Assembly (NCBI GenBank): GCA_017997825.1
Contig: JAGOEH010000132.1
Coordinates: forward strand, 1-8,601
DNA from: Candidatus Delongbacteria bacterium
GTDB taxonomy: Bacteria; JAGOEH01
Direction: 5' to 3'
DNA: 8,601 nucleotides
Shown here: positions 6,701-8,601 of the stretch, piece by piece
How the letters are laid out: every line of letters begins with the position of its first letter
How positions within the stretch are numbered: the first letter of the stretch is position 1
Program-made: the position numbers and the translations under genes
Notes under the pieces: generated by a model
Database searches by the model: none
The model's input: only the letters and a program-made list of their open reading frames with translations
Told to the model about the DNA's origin: nothing

Positions 6701-6706
6701 CTCCTT
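6701..6706 (-). promoter_or_regulatory. Ribosome-binding site that decides the HD gene start
   Basis: AAGGAG lies 8 bases before the ATG at 6692. The longer alternative start at 6758 has no comparable site, so the 22-codon extension is probably untranslated leader. Confidence 0.75.
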
Positions 6707-6726
6707 GCCTATCAATTAACACCATC

Positions 6727-6742
6727 CACCTGAATCCAGGTG
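6727..6742 (-). repeat. Inverted repeat in the HD gene leader
   Basis: CACCTG and CAGGTG form perfect 6-bp arms around a 4-base loop, inside the predicted 5' leader and about 20 bases upstream of the Shine-Dalgarno. It could be an RNA hairpin or a protein-binding dyad. It has no T-tract, so it is not a terminator. Confidence 0.45.
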
Positions 6743-6793
6743 ATGAATACGCTCTCATTTCACCAAACTAGTTGATCGATTTATTCATCCAAG

Positions 6794-6824
6794 AGTATAT
6801 AGATATTTTCCGTTGAAAAGTCAA
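6794..6824 (-). promoter_or_regulatory. Sigma70-type promoter for the HD/exported protein/yigZ cluster
   Basis: On the minus strand TTGACT (6824-6819, 5 of 6 consensus) is followed by a 17-base spacer and TATATA (6801-6796). TATACT two bases further on (6799-6794, spacer 19) is an alternative -10. Transcription would start near 6787 and give a leader of about 95 bases. It lies in the 224-base gap after the membrane-protein stop. The rest of the gap (6825-6916) holds no gene I can support and no convincing terminator. Confidence 0.65.
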
Positions 6825-6916
6825 TATCCTTTAGCCGTGACTGATAAGCTGGATTGTGGTCCGATATATCTTCCCGGTACCTCCGACTCGAATGTCCGGC
6901 AACACGGCCTTCGACA

Positions 6917-8377
6917 TCAAGAATCATTCATATCAATAGCCGGCCCTGGATATTTCATCCGATCCGATCGGTTGATCCACCATATTCCAAGAAACGGGCT
7001 CAAACTGCTAATCACATTGAAGCCCCAATTATTCAATCCGATTTCCTGGAACAGAAACCAGGTAATGATATTTCGAGGACCGGAATGAATTAACCTCGGC
7101 CATAAGAAATCCCGGATCGGATTCTGCCAGACCGGTTCAATATGGGGATCGATTACCGCCCCCAAACTACAAATCAGGATAGAGATTAACAGAATAAAAA
7201 CATGCCACCATTGGATTCGCGCAGATCCCAGGTAAATCAGAATAGGGATTATAAAAAAAACCAGGATGGGGGTAAAATAACGGAATCCGAAACTGCTGCC
7301 GCAGCTGGTTAACGAATCCTGATTAAAAAGAAAATAAAACATCACCAGCGTTCCAATAACCAACAAAAAGAAAAGCAATAAATCAGGATATTTCTTGTAA
7401 TACCGGAATACCGCCGGAATCATCAACAGCAGAAAAGGCATATCCACCACTAGCCCGAATCTTGGATCTACCAGAATAATCTGAAAGAACTTCAGATTGG
7501 ACAAGCTTATTCCGGATAAGGCTGATAGAATATAATTGATAGTGCTTTGTCTTTCGATCGGACGTTCAATCCAATAATGGGTTGGAAAATCAAGCCAGCC
7601 GGTAAAATTGATCTTATTGAACAGTAACAGAAAAAAAACAGAAATCAAAAGAATTGTAATCCAGACCAAACGATCCGATATTTTTTGTTTACGAATAAAA
7701 TACAAAGCCGGCGGGACGATAAATATCAGCTGGTAATAAACATGAATTCCAATTCCCAGCACCAGGGCTGAGCCCCATAGTGTTCCTCGGCTCATAGGGT
7801 CTTGGGTGAGCAAGGCTAAGAATCCAACAATCCAGATTATGCTAAAGCTTTCCCCAAATCCGATGGTTGACATCGGGAAAAAGAGACTTCCCATAAAAAT
7901 CACAATGACCAATCGGTATCGATGGGGAGGAAAATGATACTGCCGAATTAATATCCGATAAATCAGGACCATGGAATATGCCATACTGATTACCATAGAA
8001 AAGACCAGACTCAACCAGGCTATGAATAATTGAGTAAAGCTTTCCGATGCTATGAGGCGGAGGGGATAATAAACCACTATTTTAGCTGCCAGATAAGCGG
8101 GAAGCATCATCACGGAAGGACCATAGGCAGCCGGACAATAGTAATGTCCTTGATAGAAGGATACATCATTCAATGCAATCTGACGGTACTCATCGATGAT
8201 GATTGAAAAATGGTCACCAATAGCTCGGGTTAAAGCGTAGTTTCGTCCAAAATTCCCTGTCTGATAATCGATTTCCATAAAAAAGAGTGACAAAATGAAA
8301 ATTGACAAAAATATTCGGAGCTCATAGCGATCATGAAAAAAAGTATGAATTACGGACCGGACAATTCTATCATTCAA
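6917..8377 (-). CDS. Polytopic membrane protein, GT-C glycosyltransferase-like
   Basis: The 486-residue protein has about 11-12 hydrophobic membrane segments (for example about 20-35, 112-140, 155-168, 176-191, 203-227, 237-254, 311-325, 332-351, 366-384, 389-405, 452-468). Two features recall the GT-C fold, where enzymes use lipid-linked sugar donors at the outer membrane face. The first large loop has IIIDEYRQIALND (59-71) and then GHYYCPAAYGPSVMMLPAY (77-95), similar to the acidic and HYY..APG..P pattern of such proteins. A late FGFRYFTPILVFF (363-375) resembles their R-Y-P segment. The match is weak, so treat it as membrane protein first and GT-C second. The gene looks more AT-rich than its neighbours. 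An in-frame TGA at 8383-8381 leaves TTG (8377) as the only start keeping the first membrane segment; the first in-frame ATG is codon 34. GTGGG lies 8 bases upstream of the TTG. Confidence 0.75.
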   Translation of the reverse strand: MNDRIVRSVIHTFFHDRYELRIFLSIFILSLFFMEIDYQTGNFGRNYALTRAIGDHFSIIIDEYRQIALNDVSFYQGHYYCPAAYGPSVMMLPAYLAAKIVVYYPLRLIASESFTQLFIAWLSLVFSMVISMAYSMVLIYRILIRQYHFPPHRYRLVIVIFMGSLFFPMSTIGFGESFSIIWIVGFLALLTQDPMSRGTLWGSALVLGIGIHVYYQLIFIVPPALYFIRKQKISDRLVWITILLISVFFLLLFNKINFTGWLDFPTHYWIERPIERQSTINYILSALSGISLSNLKFFQIILVDPRFGLVVDMPFLLLMIPAVFRYYKKYPDLLLFFLLVIGTLVMFYFLFNQDSLTSCGSSFGFRYFTPILVFFIIPILIYLGSARIQWWHVFILLISILICSLGAVIDPHIEPVWQNPIRDFLWPRLIHSGPRNIITWFLFQEIGLNNWGFNVISSLSPFLGIWWINRSDRMKYPGPAIDMNDS

Positions 8378-8457
8378 ACATCATACCCACTGTCGATCAG
8401 GTTAACAATATGCCGGACATAATAGCCGATTACCAATAGTGTAATAAGCTGATCCAC
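8374..8457 (-). CDS. Possible 27-codon leader mini-ORF
   Basis: A GTG at 8457 opens a 27-residue hydrophobic frame (MDQLITLLVIGYY, then RHIVNLIDSGYDV). It ends in a TGA that overlaps the TTG start of the membrane protein as TTGA. Such overlap is typical of translational coupling and would help explain the use of TTG. Against it, the ORF is very short, has only a weak AGGT upstream, and the predicted transcription start (about 8461-8463) is only a few bases away. Chance is quite possible. Confidence 0.25.
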   Translation of the reverse strand: MDQLITLLVIGYYVRHIVNLIDSGYDV

Positions 8458-8469
8458 TACCTAGGTTGT

Positions 8470-8499
8470 ATTATTACTTCAAAGATTTCAAAAAGTCAA
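8470..8499 (-). promoter_or_regulatory. Sigma70-type promoter for the membrane-protein gene
   Basis: On the minus strand TTGACT (8499-8494) is followed by an 18-base spacer and AATAAT (8475-8470); each hexamer matches 5 of 6 consensus positions. TAATAA one base earlier, with a 17-base spacer, is a poorer alternative. It predicts a leader of about 85 bases before the TTG at 8377. Confidence 0.6.
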
Positions 8500-8601
8500 A
8501 TCAATTTTAATAGAATTCAGGCTGATTTTGTTCCCGGAGTTTCATCACAAAAATAAATTAATCCAGGAACTCCCTGAAACCCCAGCCGGTTTATTATAAA
8601 G
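8500..8601. other. Right-edge region without an assignable gene
   Basis: On the minus strand one frame is open from the edge for 27 codons to a TGA at 8519-8517 and another for 18 codons to a TGA at 8547-8545. Either could be the tail of an upstream gene, but neither is recognisable. An imperfect inverted repeat (GGAGTTTC / GGAACTCC, 22-base loop) lacks a T-tract. No plus-strand gene is seen. Confidence 0.3.

Noticed and set aside
6693-6758. Longer N-terminus of the HD protein
   Set aside because: The 22 extra residues lack family similarity, and AAGGAG is correctly spaced for the ATG at 6692.
6781-6927. 48-codon minus-strand ORF (ATG at 6927) in the gap after the membrane protein
   Set aside because: It has no ribosome site, overlaps the end of the membrane-protein gene and spans the predicted HD promoter. 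An open frame of this length is expected by chance.
8535-8575. Inverted repeat as terminator of a gene to the right
   Set aside because: The stem is only 8 bp with a wobble pair and a 22-base loop, and no T-tract follows on either strand.

Overview
This window looks like a piece of a bacterial chromosome of moderate, slightly AT-leaning composition. Every gene I can support lies on the minus strand, so the window reads right to left. The gene set is FolE2, a NamZ/DUF1343 muramidase, YebC, an EF-G-2-type GTPase, YigZ/IMPACT, an HD phosphohydrolase, an exported orphan and a GT-C-like membrane protein. The protein style would suit a lineage of the Bacteroidota/Marinimicrobia-like (FCB) group, but that placement is impressionistic and no marker here proves it. 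I see no insertion sequence, phage gene, CRISPR array, tRNA or rRNA.

Layout from the right, in transcription order. (1) 8374-8601 is a leader region with a good sigma70-like promoter (8470-8499) and a possible 27-codon mini-ORF. It is followed by a polytopic membrane protein with glycosyltransferase-like (GT-C) features (6917-8377) whose only full-length start is TTG. (2) A second promoter (6794-6824) and a leader hairpin precede a three-gene cluster: HD phosphohydrolase (6111-6692), a secreted protein of unknown function joined to it by a TGATG stop/start overlap (5470-6111), and YigZ/IMPACT (4817-5455). (3) A 121-base gap holds a promoter-like element overlapping a perfect 12-bp palindrome. 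It precedes a translation-factor pair: an EF-G-2-type GTPase (2611-4695) and, 15 bases later, YebC (1852-2595). (4) An intrinsic terminator (1715-1768) closes that unit. (5) A secreted NamZ-type exo-beta-N-acetylmuramidase (479-1681) is followed after one base by folE2 (GTP cyclohydrolase IB), which runs off the left edge (1-477).

The folE2 fragment is easily missed because its reading frame is open to the window edge. It also contains a perfect terminator-like hairpin and a run of ten A's inside the coding sequence.

The most interesting points are the co-transcribed EF-G-like/YebC pair, both factors acting or thought to act on the ribosome; the HD/exported orphan/YigZ cluster; and the muramidase-folE2 coupling with a terminator only 33 bases upstream of the muramidase start. 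I do not see a clear-cut new defence or mobile system.
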